Assembly: GCA_016179005.1 (NCBI GenBank)
Contig: JACOSF010000057.1
Span: forward strand, 1 to 8,401
DNA: 8,401 nucleotides
Direction of reading: 5' to 3'
From: Acidobacteriota bacterium
Lineage (GTDB): Bacteria; Acidobacteriota; Terriglobia; Acidiferrales; UBA7541
The notes under the pieces are model-generated. The model was given only the letters and a program-made list of their open reading frames with translations, was not told the DNA's origin and did not search any database. Shown here one piece after another: positions 1-6,169 of this stretch. The position numbers and the translations under genes were made by a program. The number at the start of each line of letters is the position of its first letter. The stretch's first letter is position 1.

Positions 1-477
1 CGCCAAGAAACAGTCATCGTAAAAATTTTGACCGATGTAGGCGACGTCCTGCGCGCCGTGGTGCGCCAGGCGGGGCTGCAATCCATCGTGGGCCTGCAGT
101 TGATCGAAGAATACGCCGAGACCGTCAACAAGATCTGGGCGGACCCGTTTTTCCTGGCCAACGCGTTCCGCGTGCTGCTGGATAACGCGGTGCAGGCCAT
201 GCCCAGTGGCGGACGATTGACGCTGCGCACGCGCTCCACCGCCGATGGCGGCGCGGAACTGGAAATCGAGGACTCCGGCGAAGGGATGACCAAGGAGTTC
301 GTCGAGCGGGATCTATTTGCACCGTTCCGTTCGAGCAAGGGTCGCGGCCTCGGGCTGGGAATGTACATCTGCCAGCACATCATCCGCCTGCACGGCGGCG
401 AAATCCGCCTGGCCAGCGAGCCGGGCACCGGAACGCTTTTCCGGCTGACCTTTCCGCAGGGAATGGAACAAGCATGA
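1..477 (+). CDS. Sensor histidine kinase, C-terminal part (5' truncated by window edge)
   Basis: This is the catalytic end of a two-component sensor kinase that would phosphorylate the response regulator encoded immediately downstream. The frame is open from base 1 (it reads R-Q-E-T-V-I-V-K-I before the first possible TTG start at 28), so the sensor and His-containing dimerisation parts lie outside the window. Visible is a complete HATPase_c domain: N box LLDNAVQA (about 175-198), G1 box DSGEGM (271-288), F box APFRSSKG and G2 box GRGLGLGM (340-363), then the usual GGEIRLASEPGTGTLFRLTFP end. The gene stops inside the ATGA that starts the next gene, a sign of translational coupling. No input domain is visible, so the signal is unknown. 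The pairing with a PrsR-like regulator suggests comparison with PrsK kinases of exosortase-linked systems, but the F/G2 region looks like that of an ordinary NtrB-type kinase and I do not assign that name. Confidence 0.93.
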   Translation, partial: RQETVIVKILTDVGDVLRAVVRQAGLQSIVGLQLIEEYAETVNKIWADPFFLANAFRVLLDNAVQAMPSGGRLTLRTRSTADGGAELEIEDSGEGMTKEFVERDLFAPFRSSKGRGLGLGMYICQHIIRLHGGEIRLASEPGTGTLFRLTFPQGMEQA

Positions 478-1883
478 ACGGCCCCCGCCACATTCTGATC
501 GTTGAGGACGACCAGCAGCTCCGGGAACAAGTGTACTTTGCGCTGAAGCAAGAATACGAAGTGGCCCAGGCCGGAAGCCTGGACGCCGCGCTGGCCCAGT
601 TGACCGCGCACTGCGGGGCGGATGTTGTGCTGCTCGATTTGCAATTGAGCTCCAACGGCACGGTGGACGAAGGCTTCGCGGTGTTGCGCGAGGTCAAGCG
701 CCAGGTCAGCGACACGGTGGTCATCGTCATGACCGGCGACCCGCATCACGAGACGCGCCTGCGCGCCATCGAAGAGGGCGCTTACGATTGTTTCACCAAG
801 CCGTTCGACATCCGGGATGTGAAGCTGGTGATTGCGCGCAGCCTGGAGCGGCTCGACCTGGAGCGCGAAAACCGGCGGCTACGCAGCGAAGTGATCCGCA
901 CCTCTTCATTCCAGAAGTTAATCGGATGCAGTCCAGCGATGACCCGCGTGTTCGACATGATTCGCCGGGTGGCGGATAGCCCGGCTACCGTGCTGCTGCA
1001 GGGCGAAAGCGGCACCGGCAAAGAACTGGCTGCGCGGGCCATCCACTACCAGAGCGCGCGCCGCGACGAGCCCTTCGTGCCCGTGCACTGCTCCGCGCTG
1101 CCCGAAACGCTGATCGAAACCGAGCTCTTCGGGCACGAAAAGGGCGCCTTTACCGGCGCGGTGGCCGCGCGCGAAGGCCGCTTTGAAATGGCCCACCGCG
1201 GCACGCTTTTTCTGGACGAGGTGGGCACGCTGAACCTGAACGTGCAGACCAAGCTCTTGCGTGTGCTGGAGGAGCGCCAGTTCGAGCGTGTCGGCGGGCG
1301 CAAAACCATCCATGTGGACGTGCGTCTGGTGGCGGCCACCAATGAAGACCTGGAAACGCTGGTGAGTTCGGGCCGCTTCCGCGATGACCTCTTTTTCCGC
1401 CTCAATGTTCTTCCCATCCGCCTCCCGCCGCTGCGCGAGCGCGCCGACGATATCCCCCTGCTGGCCAGCGGGTTCGTACACAGCTACTGCGAGCGCGCAA
1501 AGCTGCCCCGCAAGAAGATCGCACCGGAAGCGATGCAACTCATGATGAGCCATGCCTGGAAAGGAAATGTGCGCGAGTTGGAAAACGTGATCCAGCGCGC
1601 TATCCTGATGGCCGACGGGGATACCTTGCTTCCCGAACATCTGCCGGCGCAGGTCCGTGGCAGCGATGTCCCGGGCGGGCCCGGGCAAGTGGTGATTCCA
1701 CCGGACGGCTTGAAGATGGATGAGGAAATCGCGCGATTCGAGCGTGAGCTATTGGAATCTGCCCTGGCCCAGGCCGGCGGCGTTAAGACCAAAGCAGCCA
1801 AACTCCTCGGGCTGACAAAGGAGCAGATGAAGTATTTGTGCCGAAAGTACGGAGTGGAGAGGAAATTGTCACCGGAGGGGTAG
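474..1883 (+). CDS. σ54-dependent response regulator (NtrC class: REC-AAA+-HTH)
   Basis: This 469-residue bacterial enhancer-binding protein activates σ54 RNA polymerase after phosphorylation by the upstream kinase. The receiver domain covers residues 1-125, with acidic pocket E11/D12/D13, phospho-acceptor D55, T87 and K109. The AAA+ domain follows (about 145-380): Walker A GESGTGKE (177-184), the σ54-contact loop GAFTGA (224-229), Walker B LFLDEVG (245-251) and the arginine-finger region around R301-R309. A Fis-type helix-turn-helix lies at about 434-463. All key residues are present, so it should be functional. The receiver reads like the PrsR regulators of exosortase/PEP-CTERM systems (D-E-G-F near residue 66, GAYD...KPFD near 103, ENRRLR near 132); that resemblance is from memory. 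The ATG overlaps the kinase stop by 4 bases, with a purine-rich GGAA upstream. A σ54 promoter sits about 110 bases beyond its stop, making the repeat-protein gene the obvious local target. Confidence 0.96.
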   Translation: MNGPRHILIVEDDQQLREQVYFALKQEYEVAQAGSLDAALAQLTAHCGADVVLLDLQLSSNGTVDEGFAVLREVKRQVSDTVVIVMTGDPHHETRLRAIEEGAYDCFTKPFDIRDVKLVIARSLERLDLERENRRLRSEVIRTSSFQKLIGCSPAMTRVFDMIRRVADSPATVLLQGESGTGKELAARAIHYQSARRDEPFVPVHCSALPETLIETELFGHEKGAFTGAVAAREGRFEMAHRGTLFLDEVGTLNLNVQTKLLRVLEERQFERVGGRKTIHVDVRLVAATNEDLETLVSSGRFRDDLFFRLNVLPIRLPPLRERADDIPLLASGFVHSYCERAKLPRKKIAPEAMQLMMSHAWKGNVRELENVIQRAILMADGDTLLPEHLPAQVRGSDVPGGPGQVVIPPDGLKMDEEIARFERELLESALAQAGGVKTKAAKLLGLTKEQMKYLCRKYGVERKLSPEG

Positions 1884-1989
1884 TTTTCAACCCCGGCATC
1901 TCCCTCGTTACCTCCAATTGACCTAAGAGCTCATACTAACTGACTGAAAACAAAAGCCTGGAAGTATCTATGGTACTGGAACTAGGCCA

Positions 1990-2006
1990 TTGGCCCCGTG
2001 AGTGCA
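1990..2006 (+). promoter_or_regulatory. σ54 (-24/-12) promoter for the repeat-protein gene
   Basis: The sequence TTGGCCCCGTGAGTGCA has the obligatory GG (1992-1993) and GC (2004-2005) separated by exactly 10 bases. It matches the σ54 consensus YTGGCACGRNNNTTGCW at all but three of the specified positions (A, G and one T of the -12 box differ). Transcription would begin near 2016-2017, leaving a leader of about 115 bases before the ATG at 2133. The gene directly upstream encodes a σ54 activator, which makes local regulation likely. No σ70-like promoter stood out in the same interval. Confidence 0.78.
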
Positions 2007-2121
2007 ACTATTCAGGCCAAGTTGCCCGTGGGTACCGTACAAACTGGTCATGCGCTGGGGATAGGCGCAGAAGCGAATTGAGGTTCAAGTTCAAGTCCAC
2101 AGGGCAATAAATCTGAACAAT

Positions 2122-2126
2122 GGAGG
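2122..2126 (+). promoter_or_regulatory. Strong Shine-Dalgarno site of the repeat-protein gene
   Basis: GGAGG followed by AAAGCG places the ATG at 2133 six bases away, a near-ideal arrangement. It decides the start over the out-of-frame ATG at 2120, which overlaps the site itself. Translation is expected to be strong. Confidence 0.88.
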
Positions 2127-2132
2127 AAAGCG

Positions 2133-2663
2133 ATGGCAGATCCGAAATCGGTTGTGATCAAGCTAACGAACGAGCAACAGGAAGCGATCCGCAGGGCCAC
2201 CGGCCAGGAGATCTCCGAATTCAAGGTGGAGGCTCTCGAAGGCCGGGAATCGCCCATCAGCCTCCGCGCGCTGGAAAGCCGCAAGGCTCCGTTCAGCGTG
2301 GATGCGGAATCCGCCCGCAAGGCGCCGTTTTCCGCCCATGCTGACACCGAGAAGGAAGAAGCCCGGAAGGCGCCGTTGCGCGTGGGTGGCGAGGAAGCCC
2401 GCAAGGCACCGCTGCGCGTAGGTGGCGAGGAAGCCCGCAAGGCACCGCTGCGCGTAGGTGGCGAGGAAGCCCGCAAGGCGCCGCTGTCCGTGGACGCCGA
2501 AGCCAACCGTAAGGCCCCGTTGAGCGTGGACGCGGAAGCCAGCCGCAAGGCGCCGCTTTCCGTCGACGCCGAGGCGAATCGCAAAGCGCCGCTCTCCATC
2601 GACGCCGAGGCCAACCGCAAGGCCCCGCTGCGCAATACTGGCGTCGCGGATGATTCGGTATAG
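2133..2663 (+). CDS. RKAP-repeat protein, candidate precursor/substrate peptide (unrecognised family)
   Basis: I do not recognise this 176-residue protein as a named family. Residues 1-37 form a probably helical N-terminal segment (VVIKLTNEQQEAIRRATGQE, then ISEFKVEALEG). The rest is a tandem array with R-K-A-P at residues 50, 62, 78, 90, 102, 114, 126, 138, 150 and 162. The period is 12 residues apart from one 16-residue step, and a degenerate first unit (RESPISLRALES) starts at residue 38. Units fall into types: F-S-V-D/F-S-A-H (2), L-R-V-G-G-E-E-A (3), L-S-[VI]-D-A-E-A-[NS] (4) and a divergent last one. There is no Cys, Trp or Tyr and no signal peptide or membrane segment; charge is high and mixed, so it is probably disordered. 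Expression should follow the σ54 promoter upstream. The facing operon encodes a PqqD-like domain fused to a protease and HlyD adaptors, suggesting a multi-core RiPP-like precursor or protease substrate; this is inference. A disordered scaffold is an alternative. The frame continues after TAG. Confidence 0.85.
   Translation: MADPKSVVIKLTNEQQEAIRRATGQEISEFKVEALEGRESPISLRALESRKAPFSVDAESARKAPFSAHADTEKEEARKAPLRVGGEEARKAPLRVGGEEARKAPLRVGGEEARKAPLSVDAEANRKAPLSVDAEASRKAPLSVDAEANRKAPLSIDAEANRKAPLRNTGVADDSV
2244..2630 (+). repeat. Tandem 36-base coding repeat array (12-residue RKAP unit)
   Basis: The array runs from a degenerate unit at 2244, through ten clear RKAP units beginning at 2280, to the last RKAPL at 2616-2630. 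The consensus is R-K-A-P-[LF]-[SR]-[VI]-[DG]-[AG]-E-[AE]-[ANS]. Within it, 2391-2426 and 2427-2462 are identical 36-base copies, and the perfect periodicity continues to 2479, which indicates a recent duplication. The L-S-V-D type units (2472-2615) instead differ at many synonymous sites (Leu as CTG, TTG, CTT and CTC; Ser as TCC and AGC) while the residues stay constant, which indicates selection on the protein. Confidence 0.9.
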
Positions 2664-2705
2664 AGTGAGGAAAACCGAAAGGCCCCGCTGAAGATCACCG
2701 AGTAA
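2661..2705 (+). other. In-frame extension beyond TAG: one more RKAPL unit ending at TAA
   Basis: Directly after the TAG stop (2661-2663) the same frame reads S-E-E-N-R-K-A-P-L-K-I-T-E and then TAA (2703-2705). The RKAPL motif (2676-2690) is intact and in phase, so the ancestral product was very probably 190 residues long. The TAG may be a nonsense mutation that removed the final unit, a base-calling error, or an amber codon that is sometimes read through; the sequence alone cannot separate these. Confidence 0.8.
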
Positions 2706-2710
2706 CTGGC

Positions 2711-2733
2711 CAGGCAGGTCTGCGGACCGCCTG
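2711..2733. other. Small hairpin preceding the terminator
   Basis: CAGGC (2711-2715) pairs with GCCTG (2729-2733) and GGTC (2717-2720) with GACC (2725-2728), leaving one bulged A and a TGCG loop. It sits between the TAA of the extended repeat frame and the main terminator. There is no T tract, so it may stabilise the 3' end of the message or be incidental. Confidence 0.45.
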
Positions 2734-2743
2734 ACACAAAACC

Positions 2744-2792
2744 AATCGGGCCGCTCTTCGGAGAAATCCGAACGGGCGGCCCGATTCTTTTT
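2744..2792. terminator. Bidirectional intrinsic terminator between convergent units
   Basis: An 11-base outer stem pairs AATCGGGCCGC (2744-2754) with GCGGCCCGATT (2776-2786). Inside it a second stem, TTCGGA (2757-2762) with TCCGAA (2767-2772), closes a GAAA tetraloop. CTTTTT follows on the + strand; on the - strand the stem is followed by GGTTTTG. It lies about 80 bases after the repeat-gene stop and about 40 bases after the stop of the facing PqqD-M50-HlyD gene, so it can end both transcripts. Confidence 0.9.
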
Positions 2793-2823
2793 GACGCAGA
2801 TTGTTCTCCGATTCCGGCCGGCG

Positions 2824-4968
2824 TCACCACCACACTTTGCTGCGGACAAGGTCCGCCACCGAACGGAAAATCCTTCCGGCCAGGCTGCGGTTATCGACGC
2901 TGATCTTGGCCGTACCGCTCATGCCGGGGCGGAGGCGACCCTCGCGGTTGGGAACTTCGGCAAACACGTCGAAATGGGAGAAGGCGCCAGGCTCGGACTT
3001 GGTACCCGGCACGACGGCCGTGCGCACAAGCTCCGCCGTGCGGCCGGCGGCGTTGTAGGAATCCTCAGCAGCCATGCCGCGCCCGGTCACGGAACCGGCG
3101 AACGTATCGCCGGGGAACGAATTCAGCTTCAAGCGGACGGCGCGGTTATCCGCGACGTCGCGAAAGAGGAATTCGCTAACGCGAATGCGGGCGCGCATCG
3201 TCTGCAGCATTCCAAAATCGCAGAGCAGATCCCCCGGCTTGACAAAATGGCCGGTCAAATCCTGCAAGCGGGCCGTGAGGATGTAGCCGTCGAACGGGGC
3301 CCGCACTAGCAGAAGCGACTCCTGGCGCTGCCATTCCGTTAAATCCTTCGCCGCGGAATCCAGTTCGCGCAGGCTGGACTGATAGGCGGCCACGTCGCCG
3401 GCGGCCTGCGCGCGCGCAGCCGAGGAACGCAGGCGCTCAACTTCTCCCTGCGCCTTTTCGCGCTGGGCCACAATTTCCGGGTTGCGCAGGCGCACCACCA
3501 CCTCACCGGCAGGTTGCAGGGCGTTGAGGTTGGGCGCGACGCCGGCCACAAACCCGGGCGCCGCCGCGCGCAGCGGAAGCTGGCGCGCCGGTTCGAGCAC
3601 CACCGGTGCGGAGACCGTCCGGCCAAACGGATAGAAGAACACCACGAGCAGCAGCGCGGATGTTGCCAGGCCCCAGCGCCGGATGGAGGCCTTCTGCGTG
3701 AGCAGCTCGCGCTTGTCGAGGAAAACGAAGCGGGAGAAGGTCATAAACTTTTGAATCCTTTTCTTCAGAATCAAATACGCCAGGACTGCGCCAAGAAAAA
3801 TCCCCATCTCCGGGAAATTGCGCATGGACACGCGGAACACGAACAGCACAAAGAGCGTGACGATGAAAACGATGTACACCGTGGAGAGCAGCCCGTAGAC
3901 CAGCCAGATGCGCTTCTTGCGCGGCGTGAGGCCGGGCGGGGGCGTGGCCGCCACTTTGAAGATATTCCGCCGCAGCAAATAGGAGATGTACAGCGCGGAG
4001 TTTTCGCGCAGGTTGGACATCTCCAGGATGTCACTGAGCAGGTAGTAGCCGTCCAGCTTGATGAGCGGGTTGTAATTGAAAATGATGGTGGAGACGCCGG
4101 CGAAAACCATCACGCTGTAGGCGATGTGATGCAGGAGGGTGTCCGGCGCGCTGAGCCACCAGGTGAACACCGCCGTGGAGCAGATGCACAGCTCGCTGTA
4201 GCCTCCCGCCAGCGTGACCCAGTACTTATGCCACTTTTTGTCGAACAGGTAGGCGTCGCTCACGTTGGCATAGAACGCCGGCGCAAAGAAGATGAGCATG
4301 AAGCCCATCTCGGTGACTTCCCCGCCGAAGTTCATGCAGGTAAGGGCATGAGCGGATTCATGAATGGCAATCACAAACGCCAGGATGAGGAAAAGCAAAA
4401 CCACGTCGGCCGTCGTTTTTTCCTGAAAATTCCAGAATTTCAGCATGCCCTCGCGCACCGCGCCCCAGTTGGAAACGATCACCGTGGCGGCGGCAGCGAA
4501 AAACAACATGGTGGTGACGACAAACTGCGGGGTCCAAATCCAGCGCAGCATGGGATAAATGGCGCTGTAGAACTTCTGCGGGTTGGTAGTGGCCAGCGTG
4601 AGATAAAACACGTCCTTGGCCTGGCTCTGCTCGGCCTGCTTTTTGCGCTGGGCCTGGAGCTTTTCGAGGATGACGATGCTGCGCTCGGCGGGAGAGCGCA
4701 CGATCAGCTCCTTTTTCTTGAGCGTGTCCACGAAGTCTTCGATCTGTCCGGCGTCGATATCCACGTCGGGAAACTGCTCCGCGAAGGCATCAGCAATGTC
4801 CTGGAAGGAGTTTTCTCCGTTCAGGCGCGAGATGATGGCCCACTCCATCTCGCGGAAGCGGAGGTATTCCGAAGTCTCGCGGTTTTTGATCAGGTAGGTG
4901 ACCTCGCCGGCCATCACCTGGCGCTTTAGCACGAGGTCATCGCGGAGTTTGGGGCACTTGTCAGCCAT
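2824..4968 (-). CDS. PqqD-like / M50 site-2 protease / HlyD adaptor fusion membrane protein
   Basis: This 714-residue protein has three parts. Residues 8-90 (KLRDDLVLKRQV, then FREMEWAIISRLNGENSFQDIADAF) read as a PqqD-like winged-helix domain, the fold known in RiPP systems as the leader-binding RRE. Residues 120-450 form a polytopic M50 metalloprotease core: HESAH zinc site (203-207) in a membrane helix and NPLIKLDG (300-307), with D306 as the expected third ligand; hydrophobic segments occur near 148-167, 187-202, 283-297, 353-378, 386-402 and 433-447. Residues 450-695 form a HlyD-type adaptor: split lipoyl halves (LRAAAPGFVAGVAP; VRAPFDGYILTARL) around a short coiled coil (497-550), then a β-barrel. 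Catalytic residues are intact. The family recalls M50 proteins beside bacteriocin-like peptides (for example YydH), and may process and export a peptide. It is the last gene of the operon, 28 bases after the adaptor gene, with no clear Shine-Dalgarno, so coupling to upstream translation is likely. The expected partner is the facing repeat protein. Confidence 0.9.
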   Translation of the reverse strand: MADKCPKLRDDLVLKRQVMAGEVTYLIKNRETSEYLRFREMEWAIISRLNGENSFQDIADAFAEQFPDVDIDAGQIEDFVDTLKKKELIVRSPAERSIVILEKLQAQRKKQAEQSQAKDVFYLTLATTNPQKFYSAIYPMLRWIWTPQFVVTTMLFFAAAATVIVSNWGAVREGMLKFWNFQEKTTADVVLLFLILAFVIAIHESAHALTCMNFGGEVTEMGFMLIFFAPAFYANVSDAYLFDKKWHKYWVTLAGGYSELCICSTAVFTWWLSAPDTLLHHIAYSVMVFAGVSTIIFNYNPLIKLDGYYLLSDILEMSNLRENSALYISYLLRRNIFKVAATPPPGLTPRKKRIWLVYGLLSTVYIVFIVTLFVLFVFRVSMRNFPEMGIFLGAVLAYLILKKRIQKFMTFSRFVFLDKRELLTQKASIRRWGLATSALLLVVFFYPFGRTVSAPVVLEPARQLPLRAAAPGFVAGVAPNLNALQPAGEVVVRLRNPEIVAQREKAQGEVERLRSSAARAQAAGDVAAYQSSLRELDSAAKDLTEWQRQESLLLVRAPFDGYILTARLQDLTGHFVKPGDLLCDFGMLQTMRARIRVSEFLFRDVADNRAVRLKLNSFPGDTFAGSVTGRGMAAEDSYNAAGRTAELVRTAVVPGTKSEPGAFSHFDVFAEVPNREGRLRPGMSGTAKISVDNRSLAGRIFRSVADLVRSKVWW

Positions 4969-4996
4969 CTGAAAATGTTTTCGCGCAGGTGCGAAG

Positions 4997-6169
4997 TTAA
5001 CGGACGCGGACAGGCATGCCGTCCTGCAACTTGTCCGAAAGCCGGGCCACGATGCGTTCGCCGCCGGAGAGGCCGCTGAGCACCTGCACGCCGGAAGCGC
5101 TCTCGTGCCCGATCTTCACGCTGCGTTTTTGCAGGCGGTCGCCCATCACCACGAACAGGTCGGCGCGGTCTTCGCCGGTCCGGCGAAGCGCCGCGGCGGG
5201 CACGGTCGCTCCGGCTTGCGCCAGCGGGATTGCGCCGGGAATACGCACGTCCACGGCCATGCCGGGCACCAATCCCGCGGCGACAGGTTCCACAAGCTGC
5301 GCCGTGCATTCCAGCGAGCCGCTGGCCGCATCCACAACCATGCTGGTGCGGACGACGCGGGCTTTCGACGGGCCTGTAGCGGCATCCGCGGGAAAAACAT
5401 CCACCACCGCGCCGGTGGCAGCGGCATGTCGTGCCGACTCGGGAACCGTAAAGCGCACCAGCAGCGGGCGTAGTTCGGTCAGCCGCAGCACCTTTTCGTC
5501 GCGCAGCAATGACTGGCCGACGCGGGCGTAGCGGCGCGAAACGATCCCGTCGAACGGTGCGCGAATGTCCATGCGCGCCAGCCGGATTTCGTCGTCTTCC
5601 ACTTTCGCTTTGGCCCGATCGTATTCGGCGGCAGCTTTCACAATCTCGATCCGGTAGGCATCCAGGTTGAAGCGGGCGCGGTCGTAATCGCGCAGGCTGC
5701 CCAGCCCTTCCTTGCGGAGTTCCCCCTGCCGTTGCAGCTCGACTTCGGCGGCTTGCCTCAGCACGTCTGCCTGCTTTGAGGCGGCCTCGAGCATTCTGGC
5801 TTCCGCGCGGTCCTGGTCGATTTGCTTGCGCAAGCGCGAGGCGTCCAGCTTGGCCAGCAACTCGCCTTGTTTCACGCGCTGGCCCATGTCGGCCGTCACT
5901 TCCATCAGGCGGCCTTCCTCTTGCGCGATCAAGTCCGCTTCGCGCTCCACCGCAAGGGTGGAAGCCACCGTGAGCGGGCGAGCCGCTGAGGAATCCGCCG
6001 CCGGGACCACGTAAACTTCCACGTCGGCGACGGTCTCGGCCGCTTTGGTCGCCTGTTGCGGCTTTTCCGCGCTGCAGCCAACCAGACCGGCGACCAGCAC
6101 AAGCAAAACTGCACCGTGGCGTTTCACAACTTTCCCCCTGTTCCGAGCGTAGCGAGGAATCCCCCTCAT
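4997..6169 (-). CDS. RND/HlyD-type periplasmic adaptor lipoprotein
   Basis: This is a membrane-fusion (periplasmic adaptor) protein that would bridge an inner-membrane export component to an outer-membrane channel. Taken from the ATG at 6169 it has 390 residues. A lipoprotein signal ends at LVGC (Cys32) after a KRH n-region and a hydrophobic core AVLLVLVAGLVG. Next come a lipoyl half (QEEGRLMEVTADMGQRVKQG, about 83-102), a long α-hairpin (about 108-198), the second lipoyl half (IRAPFDGIVSRRYARVGQ, 202-219), a β-barrel and a membrane-proximal domain ending GLSGGERIVARLSDKLQDG. The ATG forms an ATGA overlap with the stop of the upstream gene and has GGAG nine bases before it. A GTG at 6127, after AGGGGG, would give a more typical 18-residue signal peptide; a GTG at 6184 is also possible. 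No RND pump or TolC-like channel gene is visible beside it. Confidence 0.9.
   Translation of the reverse strand: MRGIPRYARNRGKVVKRHGAVLLVLVAGLVGCSAEKPQQATKAAETVADVEVYVVPAADSSAARPLTVASTLAVEREADLIAQEEGRLMEVTADMGQRVKQGELLAKLDASRLRKQIDQDRAEARMLEAASKQADVLRQAAEVELQRQGELRKEGLGSLRDYDRARFNLDAYRIEIVKAAAEYDRAKAKVEDDEIRLARMDIRAPFDGIVSRRYARVGQSLLRDEKVLRLTELRPLLVRFTVPESARHAAATGAVVDVFPADAATGPSKARVVRTSMVVDAASGSLECTAQLVEPVAAGLVPGMAVDVRIPGAIPLAQAGATVPAAALRRTGEDRADLFVVMGDRLQKRSVKIGHESASGVQVLSGLSGGERIVARLSDKLQDGMPVRVR

Larger units (their letters stand above)
1884..2132 (+). other. Intergenic control region between regulator and repeat-protein gene
   Basis: This stretch is visibly less GC-rich than the flanking genes and holds no convincing ORF. 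It carries the σ54 promoter listed separately and a leader of about 115 bases. A weak hairpin (GGGGT/ACCCC, about 1877-1894) overlaps the regulator stop codon but has no T tract, so a proper terminator for the two-component operon is not evident. In the leader a small hairpin, TGCGC (2051-2055) with GCGCA (2065-2069), could form. A near-direct repeat, CTGGAAGTA (1958-1966) and CTGGAACTA (1976-1984), lies just upstream of the -24 element and is a weak candidate for activator binding. Confidence 0.6.

Noticed and set aside
918..1688. Open frame of 256 codons on the - strand inside the regulator gene
   Set aside because: It lies opposite the AAA+ domain, whose Walker and GAFTGA motifs are all in the + frame; there is no domain or start signal in the antisense frame.
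1883..1951. Inverted repeat GTTTTCA (1883-1889) / TGAAAAC (1945-1951) as a terminator or operator
   Set aside because: Seven bases separated by 55 with an AT-rich core and no T tract; this is likely by chance in such a region.
2012..2025. Second σ54 -12 element around TTGC at 2022
   Set aside because: No GG occurs at the required distance upstream, so the -24 half is missing.
2081..2100. tRNA-like T-loop (GTTCAAGTCC) in the leader
   Set aside because: No acceptor, D or anticodon stems could be paired around it; it is part of a short direct repeat GTTCAAGTTCAAG.
2244..2630. A CRISPR array (repeats with 36-base period)
   Set aside because: The units are directly adjacent without spacers, stay in one reading frame, and vary at synonymous positions; this is a coding repeat.
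2048..2833. Long open frame (261 codons) on the - strand opposite the repeat gene
   Set aside because: It is the mirror of the repeat array, has no ribosome binding site, and runs through the terminator. The + frame has the promoter, the ribosome site and synonymous-site conservation.
3514..4929. Open frame of 471 codons on the + strand inside the PqqD-M50-HlyD gene
   Set aside because: Its His/Glu/Arg-rich composition is typical of an antisense shadow in GC-rich DNA, while the - strand reading has intact catalytic motifs and domain order.
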